From assembly GCA_030530905.1 (NCBI GenBank), contig JAUMUB010000005.1, positions 1 through 25,859 of the forward strand: a DNA stretch of 25,859 bases, given 5' to 3'. The position numbers were made by a program, and so were the translations under genes. The DNA comes from Bifidobacteriaceae bacterium. GTDB taxonomy: Bacteria > Actinomycetota > Actinomycetes > Actinomycetales > Bifidobacteriaceae. Positions 8,919-16,978 of the stretch are shown piece after piece (positions within the stretch are counted from its first letter, which is position 1; the number at the start of each line of letters is the position of its first letter). The notes under the pieces are model-generated. The model did no database searches. It saw nothing but the letters and a program-made list of their open reading frames with translations, and was not told the DNA's origin.

Positions 8919-9842
8919 TTATTCTTGTGATAGATTACCTACTTTATGAAGTACATTGCTGTACACAATATCTGGATCCATGCGGCGTAATTCCTCAGCC
9001 AAACATTCTTCTTGTGTTCGAACTGGCAGAATAATTGGTTGTGGTGTTTGACCTGGGAAGTGAATAACTGCTTGTGATCCTTCAGGTCGTTCTACGCTGA
9101 GCACGCCATCAGAACGAGTTAATCGAACTGCACTAATGGCGTTTGCGGAATCATCATAGGTAATAGTAATTGGTGCATTAAGGCATGAGTGCAGCCATGT
9201 TGCGAGGAGTTGCAAAGGAAGGGTATTCCTTGGTCCGCATACCTCAATATGAGTAATTGGCTCATGAGGCGGTTGATCGAGAAGGGAAGCGAGCATTGCA
9301 CGCCACACGGTAATGCGAGTCCATGATAAATCAATATCTTTTGTATTGAATGTGTGGAGTAGACGTTCAAAGGTTTCTCGCGGATTATCGCTTTTTTGAA
9401 CATCAGTAATACGTGTTCGTGCCATTGCTCCGAGCAAATCTTTTGAAGGGTCTGCTGGAGGATTTGTAGGCCACCAAGCCACAATAGGTGTATCGGGAAT
9501 AAGCAGTGGTATTACGAGGGAATCTAAATGATTTACTAACCCGTTATGCGGATAAAGAATAATAATCTCACCAGCGCCAGCATCTGCTCCAAAGCGTACT
9601 TGAGCGCATAAATTATGTTCGTTTTCTTCTGATTCGTTTTCAATTACAATAGCAATAACACGGCAAGGATGCTCTAAGCTTGCGCTATTGGCAATAGAAA
9701 GTGAATCTTCTAAATGTTCTTTATCTGTTGAGATTAGTAATGTGAGCACACGACCAGTAGCTGCCTCACCACGCTCATCGTGTAGTTCGTCAATTTTACT
9801 AGCAATATCTCGAGTGTGAGTATTTGGCATATCGATAATCAT
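8919..9842 (-). CDS. opcA: Glucose-6-phosphate dehydrogenase assembly protein OpcA
   Basis: OpcA is found beside zwf in actinobacteria and cyanobacteria and supports assembly or activity of glucose-6-phosphate dehydrogenase. The 307-residue protein carries the family hallmark PDTPIVAWWPTNPPADP (116-132) followed by a conserved GAMARTRITD segment (138-147). No catalytic motif is expected. Its ATG overlaps the zwf stop as ATGA, with GGAGG just upstream inside zwf, so the two are translationally coupled. A second in-frame ATG four codons later is less well placed. The invariable neighbourhood with zwf is strong support. Confidence 0.92.
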   Translation of the reverse strand: MIIDMPNTHTRDIASKIDELHDERGEAATGRVLTLLISTDKEHLEDSLSIANSASLEHPCRVIAIVIENESEENEHNLCAQVRFGADAGAGEIIILYPHNGLVNHLDSLVIPLLIPDTPIVAWWPTNPPADPSKDLLGAMARTRITDVQKSDNPRETFERLLHTFNTKDIDLSWTRITVWRAMLASLLDQPPHEPITHIEVCGPRNTLPLQLLATWLHSCLNAPITITYDDSANAISAVRLTRSDGVLSVERPEGSQAVIHFPGQTPQPIILPVRTQEECLAEELRRMDPDIVYSNVLHKVGNLSQE

Positions 9843-11377
9843 GGCATCCTCCAGTGTCTGCCGTCGCGAGCTAACATTTCATCAGCATTATGAGGACCCC
9901 ATGTGCCCGCGCGATATTGTTCAGGTTGTCCAAGAGTTGACCAGTATTCTTCAATTGGGTCTAAGATATTCCAACTTAAATTAACCTCTTGAGTGGTAGG
10001 GAAAAGTGGTGGATCACCTAATAGCACGTCAAGAATGAGTCGCTCATATGCTTCTGGTGAGCTTTCGGTAAATGAACGTCCATAGGAGAAGTCCATTGAT
10101 ACGTCTCTCATTTCCATCGCAGATCCACCAGGAGTTTTTGCTCCGAAACGAATTGTGACGCCCTCGTCAGGTTGTACACGAATAACGATGGCATTATTCC
10201 CGAGTTCTTTAACTGCAGTTGTTTCAAACGGCAGGTGAGGAGCGCGTTTAAATACCACTGCAATTTCGGTAACTCGTTTTCCCAGTCGCTTACCTGTTCG
10301 TAAATAGAATGGTACGCCAGCCCAACGGCGAGTATCTACATCAAGACGTATTGCCGCATATGTTTCTGTTGTGCTTGAAGGATCGATTCCTTTTTCATCC
10401 AAGTATCCTACGACTTTGTTTGATCCTTGCCAGCCGGCAGCATACTGACCGCGAGCAGTATGCAGATCAAGATTTTTAGGAATGCGAACAGCGGAGAGTA
10501 CTTTTGTTTTCTCGGCTGTTAAATCGCCTGCGCGGAAGCTTACTGGTTCTTCCATTGCTGTAAGAGCCATGAGTTGTAGTAAATGATTTTGAATAATATC
10601 TCGCGCTGCGCCAATGCCATCGTAGTATCCTGCACGGCCGCCAATGCCAATATCTTCTGCCATGGTGATCTGAACATGATCAACATAGTTAGCATTCCAA
10701 ATTGGTTCATACATTGAGTTGGCGAAACGTAATGCAAGAAGATTCTGCACTGTTTCTTTACCTAAATAATGATCGATTCTAAATACTGAGTTTGGATCAA
10801 AGACTTCTGATACGACTCTATCGAGTTCTTGTGCGCTTTTCAGATCATGTCCGAATGGCTTTTCAATAATTACTCGACGCCAAGCATCTTGTGAAGAGTG
10901 TGATAGGCCAGAAGCAGAGAGTTGTTTAGATACGATAGGGAATGCACTTGGTGGGACGGACATATAAAATGCGTGATTTCCACGTGTGCCGCGATCGCGG
11001 TCAAGTGATTGAACTGTTTTATTGAGTTCATCAAAAGCTGATTTGTCGTCAAAAGTGCCTTGAACGAAGCGTATTCCAGCAGCTAGGTTTGCCCAAGTAG
11101 AATCCTTAAAAGGTGTGCGACAATGTTTTTGAACGGCTTCTTTTACGAAGTTGATAAAATAATCGTTCGTCCAATCACGTCTTGCAAAACCTGTGAGACC
11201 GAAGCTTGGAGGTAGTAAACCTCGATTTGCCAAGTCGTATACTGCAGGTAGAAGTTTTTTTTGCGCTAAATCGCCAGTAACTCCAAAAATAACTAAACCA
11301 CATGGTCCTGCGATTCGAGGAAGTCGTAAGTCTTGTGGATTGCGAAGTGGATTACTCCAAGCTGATGATTCGTTCAT
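9839..11377 (-). CDS. zwf: Glucose-6-phosphate 1-dehydrogenase
   Basis: The enzyme oxidises glucose 6-phosphate to 6-phosphogluconolactone with NADP. Its 512 residues are the usual length. The N-terminal nucleotide loop is GVTGDLAQKK (32-41), then EKPFG at 172-176. The signature RIDHYLGKE is at 200-208, with the substrate-binding lysine Lys207. VQITMAED and the YLRTGKRL segment of the C-terminal domain are intact. ATG (11377-11375) is preceded by a modest AAGAGAA. It is the first gene of zwf-opcA-pgl, in divergent arrangement with the nucleoside hydrolase gene. Confidence 0.97.
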   Translation of the reverse strand: MNESSAWSNPLRNPQDLRLPRIAGPCGLVIFGVTGDLAQKKLLPAVYDLANRGLLPPSFGLTGFARRDWTNDYFINFVKEAVQKHCRTPFKDSTWANLAAGIRFVQGTFDDKSAFDELNKTVQSLDRDRGTRGNHAFYMSVPPSAFPIVSKQLSASGLSHSSQDAWRRVIIEKPFGHDLKSAQELDRVVSEVFDPNSVFRIDHYLGKETVQNLLALRFANSMYEPIWNANYVDHVQITMAEDIGIGGRAGYYDGIGAARDIIQNHLLQLMALTAMEEPVSFRAGDLTAEKTKVLSAVRIPKNLDLHTARGQYAAGWQGSNKVVGYLDEKGIDPSSTTETYAAIRLDVDTRRWAGVPFYLRTGKRLGKRVTEIAVVFKRAPHLPFETTAVKELGNNAIVIRVQPDEGVTIRFGAKTPGGSAMEMRDVSMDFSYGRSFTESSPEAYERLILDVLLGDPPLFPTTQEVNLSWNILDPIEEYWSTLGQPEQYRAGTWGPHNADEMLARDGRHWRMP

Positions 11378-11421
11378 AATTCTCTTTGTAATGTCGTGCT
11401 TACTATTGTAAATTAGTGGCT

Positions 11422-11449
11422 GTTATACCAATGCTTTAATTTATTACAA
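11422..11449 (-). promoter_or_regulatory. Candidate zwf promoter
   Basis: On the minus strand TTGTAA (11449-11444) and TATAAC (11427-11422) are 16 bp apart, placing the start about 38 nt before the zwf ATG. The -10 matches 5/6 and the -35 4/6. Confidence 0.35.
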
Positions 11450-11670
11450 CACAATAATATAATACTTTTGCACATATAAAAAGTATGGCTCATTACTTGA
11501 AAGCTTGTTCGGGCTGTGTTGTCGCTCTATTTTTTAGCCTATTGCATGTGTAATGATGATATTAAGCAGTTTTTATTGTCTTAGCGTAGTAAAGCTCACA
11601 TTCTTTTCTGTTAAGGTTTTTTATTTGCGTGGTATCGACACGCTTGCAAAAAGCGTGCAATTAGTATAAA

Positions 11671-11682
11671 TAAAACGTTTTA
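11671..11682. promoter_or_regulatory. Palindromic operator-like site TAAAACGTTTTA
   Basis: This is a perfect 12-bp palindrome with a central CG, the form of many LacI-family operators. A copy differing at one base sits in front of the ribokinase at 14392-14403. It lies upstream of the extended -10 of the nucleoside hydrolase gene. No LacI-type gene is in the window. Confidence 0.5.
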
Positions 11683-11717
11683 CCATATGGAAAATTATAC
11701 GAAAAAATTAAGTTTCT

Positions 11718-11726
11718 TGATACTAT
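11718..11726 (+). promoter_or_regulatory. Extended -10 promoter of the nucleoside hydrolase gene
   Basis: TGATACTAT reads as an extended -10 (TGn followed by TACTAT, a 4/6 match), with no clear -35. The predicted start would fall near 11733, exactly where the inverted repeat begins. Confidence 0.45.
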
Positions 11727-11732
11727 GAAAGT

Positions 11733-11769
11733 CTACATTGCATAAGATACCCATCTTATGCAAATGTAG
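11733..11769 (+). repeat. Long hairpin or operator just before the nucleoside hydrolase gene
   Basis: CTACATTGCATAAGAT (11733-11748) and ATCTTATGCAAATGTAG (11753-11769) form a 16-bp stem with a single bulged base and an ACCC loop. It ends only a few bases before the ribosome-binding site (GGAAGGCGGGG) of the next gene. It may be a repressor site over the transcription start or a 5'-end RNA hairpin. Confidence 0.75.
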
Positions 11770-11781
11770 GAAGGCGGGGAT

Positions 11782-12735
11782 ATGAAAAAATTAATTCTTG
11801 ACCTAGATACTGGTATTGATGATGCGCTCGCAATTGCTTATGCTTTGGGCAGCACTGAATCTGAATTAATCGGTATTACCGGAACATACGGTAATGTTTT
11901 AATGGAACAAGGCGTGCGCAACGCATTGGCTATTACTGATTTATTCGGCCATCAAGAAGTTAAGGTTTATAAAGGCTTGCCACATGCAAGCACAAAAGAT
12001 TCTTTTGAAGTTCTTGACATTTCAGCATTTATTCATGGTAAGAATGGAATAGGAGAAGTTTCTATTCCAGAGTCTTCTCGTGATGCCGAAAGTATGTCAG
12101 CAGTCGATTTCATCATCGACGCTGTTAAGACGTATGGTGAAGATTTAATTTATATTCCAACAGGACCTCTTACAAATCTTGATGCAGCTTTGAAGAAAGC
12201 TCCGGAGATTAAGGATGAGATTGGTCGTGTGGTGTTAATGGGTGGAGCTTTAACCGTTCCTGGTAATGTAAATGCTTGGACTGAAGCGAATATTTCCCAA
12301 GATCCTGATGCTGCTAATAATGTTTTCCGCTCTGGCATTCCCGCAACTATGATTGGCTTGGATGTCACTTTACAAACATTATTAACTTATAAGGAAACAC
12401 AGCAGTGGCGTGATTTAAACACTCCAGCTGGTTCATTCCTTGCAGATATGTCAGATTACTATATTAAAGCTTATGAGACCACAGCTCCCCATTTAGGTGG
12501 TTGTGGTTTGCACGATCCACTTGCCGTGGGGGTGGCGGTTGATCCAACACTAGTTTCTACATTAGCTATTAATATGCAGGTTGATGTGGAAGGACCTACT
12601 AGGGGACGTACTATTGGAGATCCAACTAAGCTTAATGACCCTGATAAATCTATGCAGGTTGCAGTTGGGGTTGATGTGCCACGTTTCTTGGATGAGTTCA
12701 TGAACCGTATTAGTGGTCTTGCAAAAAATTCTTGA
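11782..12735 (+). CDS. Inosine-uridine-type ribonucleoside hydrolase
   Basis: The enzyme cleaves the N-glycosidic bond of nucleosides to give a base and ribose. The 317-residue protein shows the Ca-binding cluster near the N-terminus, DLDTGIDD (residues 7-14; usual DTDPGxDD), supplying Asp9 and Asp14. PTGPLTNLD is at 126-134, LMGGA at 152-156, EANISQDPDAA at 168-178, and HDPLAV at 244-249 provides the last ligand, Asp245. Leu and Thr-Gly-Ile replace the common Thr and Pro-Gly in the first motif without touching the metal ligands. Substrate preference (pyrimidine, purine or mixed; Rih A/B/C) cannot be told from sequence, so no symbol is given. A transporter gene follows 118 nt later and a ribokinase after that, which supports a nucleoside-use pathway. 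Confidence 0.93.
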   Translation: MKKLILDLDTGIDDALAIAYALGSTESELIGITGTYGNVLMEQGVRNALAITDLFGHQEVKVYKGLPHASTKDSFEVLDISAFIHGKNGIGEVSIPESSRDAESMSAVDFIIDAVKTYGEDLIYIPTGPLTNLDAALKKAPEIKDEIGRVVLMGGALTVPGNVNAWTEANISQDPDAANNVFRSGIPATMIGLDVTLQTLLTYKETQQWRDLNTPAGSFLADMSDYYIKAYETTAPHLGGCGLHDPLAVGVAVDPTLVSTLAINMQVDVEGPTRGRTIGDPTKLNDPDKSMQVAVGVDVPRFLDEFMNRISGLAKNS

Positions 12736-12743
12736 TAATTATC

Positions 12744-12806
12744 TGAACGCTGTATGTGCTTTGCGCTGCAGCGTTTATTATTTTGTGAATTATTGTGAAT
12801 TATTGT
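12744..12806 (+). other. Weak hairpin and short tandem repeat between hydrolase and transporter genes
   Basis: AACGCTG (12746-12752) can pair with CAGCGTT (12769-12775), followed by TATTATTTT, a poor terminator that would allow partial readthrough. Next come 2.4 tandem copies of TTGTGAATTA (12783-12806). Both lie in the 118-bp spacer before the MFS gene. Confidence 0.4.
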
Positions 12807-12853
12807 AGGGCGAACAAGAGTTAAGAAATAACTACTTCACCGAAGGAATTTGT

Positions 12854-14236
12854 ATGGTAGAAGAGAAAAATCCAGTAGTTGAAGATGTGGATGAGGCTAC
12901 TAATAGCATGGCTATTAGCGCACTTATTCCTTTATTAATTACTTTTATTCTTGGAACATTATGTTTGCAAGGCTTTAATCTTGTATTTTCTGATATTGGT
13001 AAAGATATTGGAGTGTCTCCTGCGCAAGCTTCTTTGATCACCTCATTGCCAAGTATTGTTTTGGGTATTGTCTGCTTTATTTACGGCTCTCTAGGAGATT
13101 TTGTTTCTTTACGCCGTTTGGTGACTTTTGGCATTACTATTCTTCTTATTGGTTCAATTGGTGGATTTGTATTAACAATGTTCTTACAGCCTAATCTTTG
13201 GGTTGTAGTTGTTGCTCGTATTTTGCAAACTGCTGGTGAACAGGTTGCAGGTTCTTCTTTCTTGGTTGTTGCGACTAAGTATTTGAAGAATTCCTTGAAG
13301 GCTGTGTTCTTCGGTTTGTACACTGCAGGTTATCAGCTTTCTGCTTCTATTGGTGTTTTTGCTGCTGGCTGGTTTACTACTATGCATTGGCAATATTTGT
13401 TCCTAATCCCAGCTGTAACTGTATTCTTACTTCCAATTTTGTTGCAGAATTTACCTGAGCAAAATGGCAGTGGTGAGAAAGTTGATGTTTCAGGCTTCGT
13501 TATTTTCGGTCTTGCAGTCACATTCCTTACTTTGGCATTTAGCTATGAGTCATGGTGGATGGTCGGTGTGGCAGTAGTGCTTTTTGCTGCTTTTGCTGTT
13601 TATATTAATAAGGCAAAAAATCCATTTATTACTCCAGATTTTTTCCGTAATGTTCGCTGGTTGAAGTCTGTTACATTGATTGCATGTTTCTTCTTCTTAA
13701 CTTATAGCGTTTCCCCAATTTTCAGTGCTGTTGCACAAGGATTATATGGTTTAAACTCTGGCCAAATTTCTAACATCATTGTTTGGGGTTATTTAACTGC
13801 TGTAGTAACTGGTGTTTTCTCTGGTGCTATTATGCGCATAATCGGCCGCGATATTACTTTGATTATTGCTGCTTTGCTTATGGTAATCGGCTTCTTCGGA
13901 GCTACTTTCGTAGTCGATAAGGGCATTGTTCCATTTGCAGTTTTGATCAGCTTCTACTATGCAGGCAATGGTTTGATTTATTCTCCAGTAGTTTCCACTG
14001 TTATTGACACGCTTCCAAAGTCAGAATCTGGTCGTGGTGTTGGTTTGAACGATTTGATTTTGGCAGTCTCAGCTTCTATCGGTGTGGCAATTATTGGTCG
14101 CATGCTTCCAGGTACAGAGGCAACTCATGCAGAGATTGTTAGTGCAACAAATCATATGCTGTATATTTGCGGTGGCGTTGCTGCTCTTGGTTTGATTGTT
14201 TTCTTGCTCATTCGTGGTGCTGTTGATAAGCAGTAG
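12854..14236 (+). CDS. MFS transporter, 14-segment type, probable nucleoside or base carrier
   Basis: A 460-residue integral membrane protein with about 14 hydrophobic segments (first about residues 23-48, last about 435-455), as in the DHA2 (EmrB/QacA) branch of the major facilitator superfamily. A motif-A-like loop, GSLGDFVSLRRLV, lies between segments 2 and 3. The antiporter motif C (G-x-x-x-G-P) expected in segment 5 is absent; that stretch reads GYQLSASIGVFAAGW. The sequence therefore fits the DHA2 fold but not clearly a drug exporter. It sits between a nucleoside hydrolase and a ribokinase, so uptake of nucleosides, or release of leftover bases, is the best inference. Start ATG follows AAGGAA. 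A strong terminator follows the gene. Confidence 0.85.
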   Translation: MVEEKNPVVEDVDEATNSMAISALIPLLITFILGTLCLQGFNLVFSDIGKDIGVSPAQASLITSLPSIVLGIVCFIYGSLGDFVSLRRLVTFGITILLIGSIGGFVLTMFLQPNLWVVVVARILQTAGEQVAGSSFLVVATKYLKNSLKAVFFGLYTAGYQLSASIGVFAAGWFTTMHWQYLFLIPAVTVFLLPILLQNLPEQNGSGEKVDVSGFVIFGLAVTFLTLAFSYESWWMVGVAVVLFAAFAVYINKAKNPFITPDFFRNVRWLKSVTLIACFFFLTYSVSPIFSAVAQGLYGLNSGQISNIIVWGYLTAVVTGVFSGAIMRIIGRDITLIIAALLMVIGFFGATFVVDKGIVPFAVLISFYYAGNGLIYSPVVSTVIDTLPKSESGRGVGLNDLILAVSASIGVAIIGRMLPGTEATHAEIVSATNHMLYICGGVAALGLIVFLLIRGAVDKQ

Positions 14237-14253
14237 TTGTAATGAGATGTAAT

Positions 14254-14291
14254 GATAAAAGCGTGCGTTAGTTTTAGCGTGCGCTTTTATC
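14254..14291 (+). terminator. Terminator after the MFS gene
   Basis: GATAAAAGCG (14254-14263) pairs with CGCTTTTATC (14282-14291). The stem extends inward by two G-U and two G-C pairs to 14 bp with a 10-nt loop, then TTTATAT. It separates the hydrolase-transporter unit from the ribokinase. Confidence 0.8.
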
Positions 14292-14654
14292 TTTATATAG
14301 TTGTTGAGGGTTTATAAGAATTATTTGCGCGAGTTGTGTATTCGGTATTTATGCGAGCGATGATAATTACATGGTAATTCGACAAATTTGCTAAATCGTT
14401 TTATCATAGTAATATCAAGCATTTTATACAGTTATATTTCTGTATAAGAACAATGTTGTGCAAGTGACAATTTGCCTATCAACGAGGAAAGGCTGAGATA
14501 TATTGCAAATAATAAGTGATGAAATTAAATAATTAGCTGGTAATTTTTGTGTTTTGAGTTGAAAATACAATAAAAGTTGCAGCTATAAGTAATATAAATA
14601 GTGCGAATACAATACAATGTACTTGTATGCGAAATCCAAGAAAAGGGCAGGCAT
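14292..14654 (+). promoter_or_regulatory. Ribokinase upstream region with operator-like palindromes
   Basis: This 363-bp stretch contains no gene I can support. It holds TAAATCGTTTTA (14392-14403), one base different from the palindrome in front of the nucleoside hydrolase gene. It also has a perfect inverted repeat, TTATACAG / CTGTATAA (14424-14431 and 14440-14447). Near its end an imperfect repeat, CGAATACAA...TTGTATGCG, lies around 14604-14632. No promoter could be placed with confidence. Confidence 0.45.
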
Positions 14655-15632
14655 ATGGGAGAAAATGAAGCTTTAGCGTTACTGAACAATATTAATGGTA
14701 CAATTGCGGTTGTTGGTTCAATGAATGCGGATTATACCGTTGTCACTCCTAGACTTCCTAATCCAGGCGAAACAGTTCTTGGCGGAGCATTGCAAATTCT
14801 GCCAGGAGGTAAATCAGGTAATCAGGCTGCTGCTGCAGCGCGTATCGGTGCTAACGTAAAAATATTCGGTGCTGTTGGGTCGGATGATAACGCAGATTTC
14901 TTACTTGAAAAATTGAACGATGCAGGCGTTGATACCGCACATGTTCGCCGTGTTGCAGGCGCTAGTGGAACGACAGTTATTACTGTTGATGAACACGGTG
15001 AAAATACAATCGTGTATTCTCCAGGCGCAAATGCAGCAGTTAGCGTAGGATATATCTCCTCAATGCAAGATATGTTGTGTAAAGCCTCAGTGCTTGGTTT
15101 ATGTCTTGAATCCCCAATGGAAACTGTTACGGCATGTGCAAAAATATGCCATAATAAAGGTGTAAAAGTTTTGTTAAACAACTCTCCATTTAAAGAGACT
15201 TTGCCTCAAGAACTCGTAGAAAACGCTGATGTTCTACTTGTTAACGAACACGAGATGGCGCAATTATTGAAAATAGATGAACCTGAAGATGGTGATTGGT
15301 TAAGTTTTGATTGGGAATCTGTAGTGCCAAAGATGAAAGCATACGGATTTAACCAAGCAATCATCACCTTAGGTGGAGATGGCTCAATGATTTTAGACTC
15401 GCTCGCACCACAGCACGTAACGCATGTTAAGGCAGCGCCAATAAAGCCTGTGGATACCACGGGATGCGGTGACGCTTTTATGGGCACAATTCTTGCAGGC
15501 TTATCATCTGGTTATACATTATCTCAAAGCGCTCAAATGGCTTCATTCGTTGCCGCGTATGCTGCAATGGATCAAGGAGCACAAGCATCGTATGGTACCA
15601 GCAAGGAAATTATTAAAACTTTTAGCAAGTAA
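14655..15632 (+). CDS. rbsK: Ribokinase (PfkB family)
   Basis: The enzyme phosphorylates ribose to ribose 5-phosphate. Start ATG 14655 follows AAAAGGG; an in-frame GTG at 14601 would add 18 residues with no similarity to the family. The resulting 325 residues are slightly longer than E. coli RbsK because of about 14 extra at the N-terminus. Motifs: GSMNADYTV (21-29) for substrate binding, the PfkB signature GGKSGNQAAAAARIG (51-65), LVNEHEM (195-201), and DTTGCGDAF (267-275) with catalytic Asp273 and the anion hole. GSMNAD and the GGK-GNQ loop favour ribokinase over fructokinase or adenosine kinase. With the upstream hydrolase it would complete conversion of nucleoside ribose to ribose 5-phosphate. 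It stands alone between terminators. Confidence 0.9.
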   Translation: MGENEALALLNNINGTIAVVGSMNADYTVVTPRLPNPGETVLGGALQILPGGKSGNQAAAAARIGANVKIFGAVGSDDNADFLLEKLNDAGVDTAHVRRVAGASGTTVITVDEHGENTIVYSPGANAAVSVGYISSMQDMLCKASVLGLCLESPMETVTACAKICHNKGVKVLLNNSPFKETLPQELVENADVLLVNEHEMAQLLKIDEPEDGDWLSFDWESVVPKMKAYGFNQAIITLGGDGSMILDSLAPQHVTHVKAAPIKPVDTTGCGDAFMGTILAGLSSGYTLSQSAQMASFVAAYAAMDQGAQASYGTSKEIIKTFSK

Positions 15633-15651
15633 TTTTATAAACGATTAAAAT

Positions 15652-15686
15652 AATGGCGAACTAATCGAATGATTTAGTTCGCCATT
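15652..15686. terminator. Bidirectional terminator between ribokinase and prs
   Basis: A 13-bp stem (15652-15664 with 15674-15686; core ATGGCGAACTAA / TTAGTTCGCCAT) has a 9-nt loop, TTTT on the right and an AT-rich flank on the left. It serves the convergent rbsK and prs transcripts. Confidence 0.85.
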
Positions 15687-15714
15687 TTATAATTCTGACT
15701 TGAAATATAAAGTA

Positions 15715-16731
15715 TTAATTTGCGTAGATATTACGTGGCTTAACGCCGTCAGGTAATCCAGTTAATAATGTTGCCATTGAACGGGATTGGAATACGGAAC
15801 GAATACCAGAAGCAAGCAATGGAGCTATAGAAAGCACGGTCATATTATCTAAGTGCTTCTCTTCTGGAATCGGAACGGTATCAGTGAGAATAATTTCGCG
15901 AACATCGCTTTCACGCAAACGTTCCACTGCTGGTCCTGATAATAGGCCATGAGTTGCAGCAAGAGTAACACTACGAGCGCCATGCTCATGTAAGGTGCGA
16001 ATAGCCTCACAAATAGTGCCTGCGGTGTCGATAATATCGTCAATCACAATACAATCTCGACCTTGAATATCGCCAATAATGCCATGAGCAACAGCATGAT
16101 TAGGGCGTGAAGTATCGCGAGTTTTATGAATAAAAGCAAGAGGTAAATGGCCAAGATTTGCAGCCCATTTCTCAGATACTTTAATACGACCGGCATCTGG
16201 AGAAACAATAGTTGCATTGCTTAAATCCATTGAATTCTGTACGTAATCCAATAAAATTGGCATTGCAGTAAGATGATCTACAGGGCCGTTAAAGAAACCC
16301 TGCTCTTGTGAAGCATGTAAATCAACAGTCATAATGCGGTCTGCGCCAGCTGCCGCGAACAAGTTGCATACTAAACGTGCAGTAATTGGTTCACGACCAA
16401 GATGTTTTTTATCTTGACGTGAATATCCCAGGAATGGTGCAACCACGTTAATAGTTCTTGCACTTGCGCGTTTAAGAGCGTCAACCATAATAAGTTGTTC
16501 CATAATCCACTTGTTAATAGGAGTGGTGTGAGATTGCATAACAAACACATCCGCTCCGCGCACTGGCTCAGTGAAGCGCACGTACATTTCACCATTTGCA
16601 AAATCGTATGCGGTGGTTTCAAGCACATCAGTGTGTAAGTAAGCGGCAGTATCATGCGCTAATTTAGGATAAGCTCGTCCTGTTACAATTGCCATTTTCT
16701 TGTCTGGAACATCTTTAAGAACAGTGCTCAT
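15715..16731 (-). CDS. prs: Ribose-phosphate pyrophosphokinase (PRPP synthetase)
   Basis: The enzyme makes PRPP from ribose 5-phosphate and ATP for purine, pyrimidine, histidine and NAD synthesis. Start ATG 16731-16729 is chosen because GGAGAG lies five bases upstream; a longer reading from 16797 adds 22 residues unlike the family. The product has 338 residues. Motifs in order: FANGE (45-49), YSRQDKKHLGREPIT (103-117), VDLHA (136-140), VVSPDAG (about 175-181, reading IVSPDAG), the catalytic KTRD (203-206), and the PRPP-binding loop IDDIIDTAGT (230-239). The segment RPNHAVAHGIIGD departs from the common RPNVAEVMNIIGD, so this may be the diverged bacterial paralogue type, but all catalytic residues are present. 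It converges on rbsK. Confidence 0.93.
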   Translation of the reverse strand: MSTVLKDVPDKKMAIVTGRAYPKLAHDTAAYLHTDVLETTAYDFANGEMYVRFTEPVRGADVFVMQSHTTPINKWIMEQLIMVDALKRASARTINVVAPFLGYSRQDKKHLGREPITARLVCNLFAAAGADRIMTVDLHASQEQGFFNGPVDHLTAMPILLDYVQNSMDLSNATIVSPDAGRIKVSEKWAANLGHLPLAFIHKTRDTSRPNHAVAHGIIGDIQGRDCIVIDDIIDTAGTICEAIRTLHEHGARSVTLAATHGLLSGPAVERLRESDVREIILTDTVPIPEEKHLDNMTVLSIAPLLASGIRSVFQSRSMATLLTGLPDGVKPRNIYAN

Positions 16732-16937
16732 CACAACTCTCCGTGGATTATAAAGGTAAGATACTAACTTAAGCAGAATACCATAGGTATTGTTCAAATG
16801 TGTTTTTATGTATGCGTTATGAGAAGAATTTAAATAATATATTCACAAAAGCAGCGAAATATATTACTTTATTAGGGTATTTGATTCGAGCTTTTAGTTA
16901 TTTAATACATGTATTTTTTAAAGTCTAAATATGCTCG
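16732..16937. other. AT-rich divergent spacer between prs and rpsF
   Basis: This is the main part of the 295-bp gap between the divergent prs and rpsF genes. I see no gene. A TATAAT on the minus strand (16752-16747) is too close to the prs start to leave room for its ribosome-binding site, so the prs promoter is not assigned. Confidence 0.5.
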
Positions 16938-16943
16938 TATAAT
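16938..16943 (+). promoter_or_regulatory. -10 element of the rpsF operon
   Basis: A perfect TATAAT is preceded 17 bp upstream by only a weak TTTTTA (16915-16920). Transcription from about 16950 would give a leader of about 77 nt containing the structured element at 16979-17020. Confidence 0.55.
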
Positions 16944-16978
16944 GTTGATTCTGCGTGTTTATCACGTTTGCAAACACA

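Larger units (their letters stand above)
11450..11732. other. Long divergent regulatory spacer, no gene found
   Basis: This is the central part of the 404-bp gap between zwf and the nucleoside hydrolase gene. I find no coding sequence. It contains a 7-bp inverted repeat (CACGCTT 11639-11645 and AAGCGTG 11651-11657, 5-bp spacer), a 12-bp palindrome at 11671-11682, and an extended -10 at 11718-11726. Confidence 0.6.

Noticed and set aside
14485..14500. CTGAGA after AAAGG upstream of the ribokinase, recalling a TPP riboswitch
   Set aside because: The remaining conserved TPP elements (the second CTGA...GGAT half and the closing helices) are missing, and the downstream gene has no link to thiamine.
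14500..14535. A possible 10-codon TTG-start leader peptide after the AGGAAAGG
   Set aside because: It is too short, has a rare start, and shows no run of regulatory codons or attenuator.
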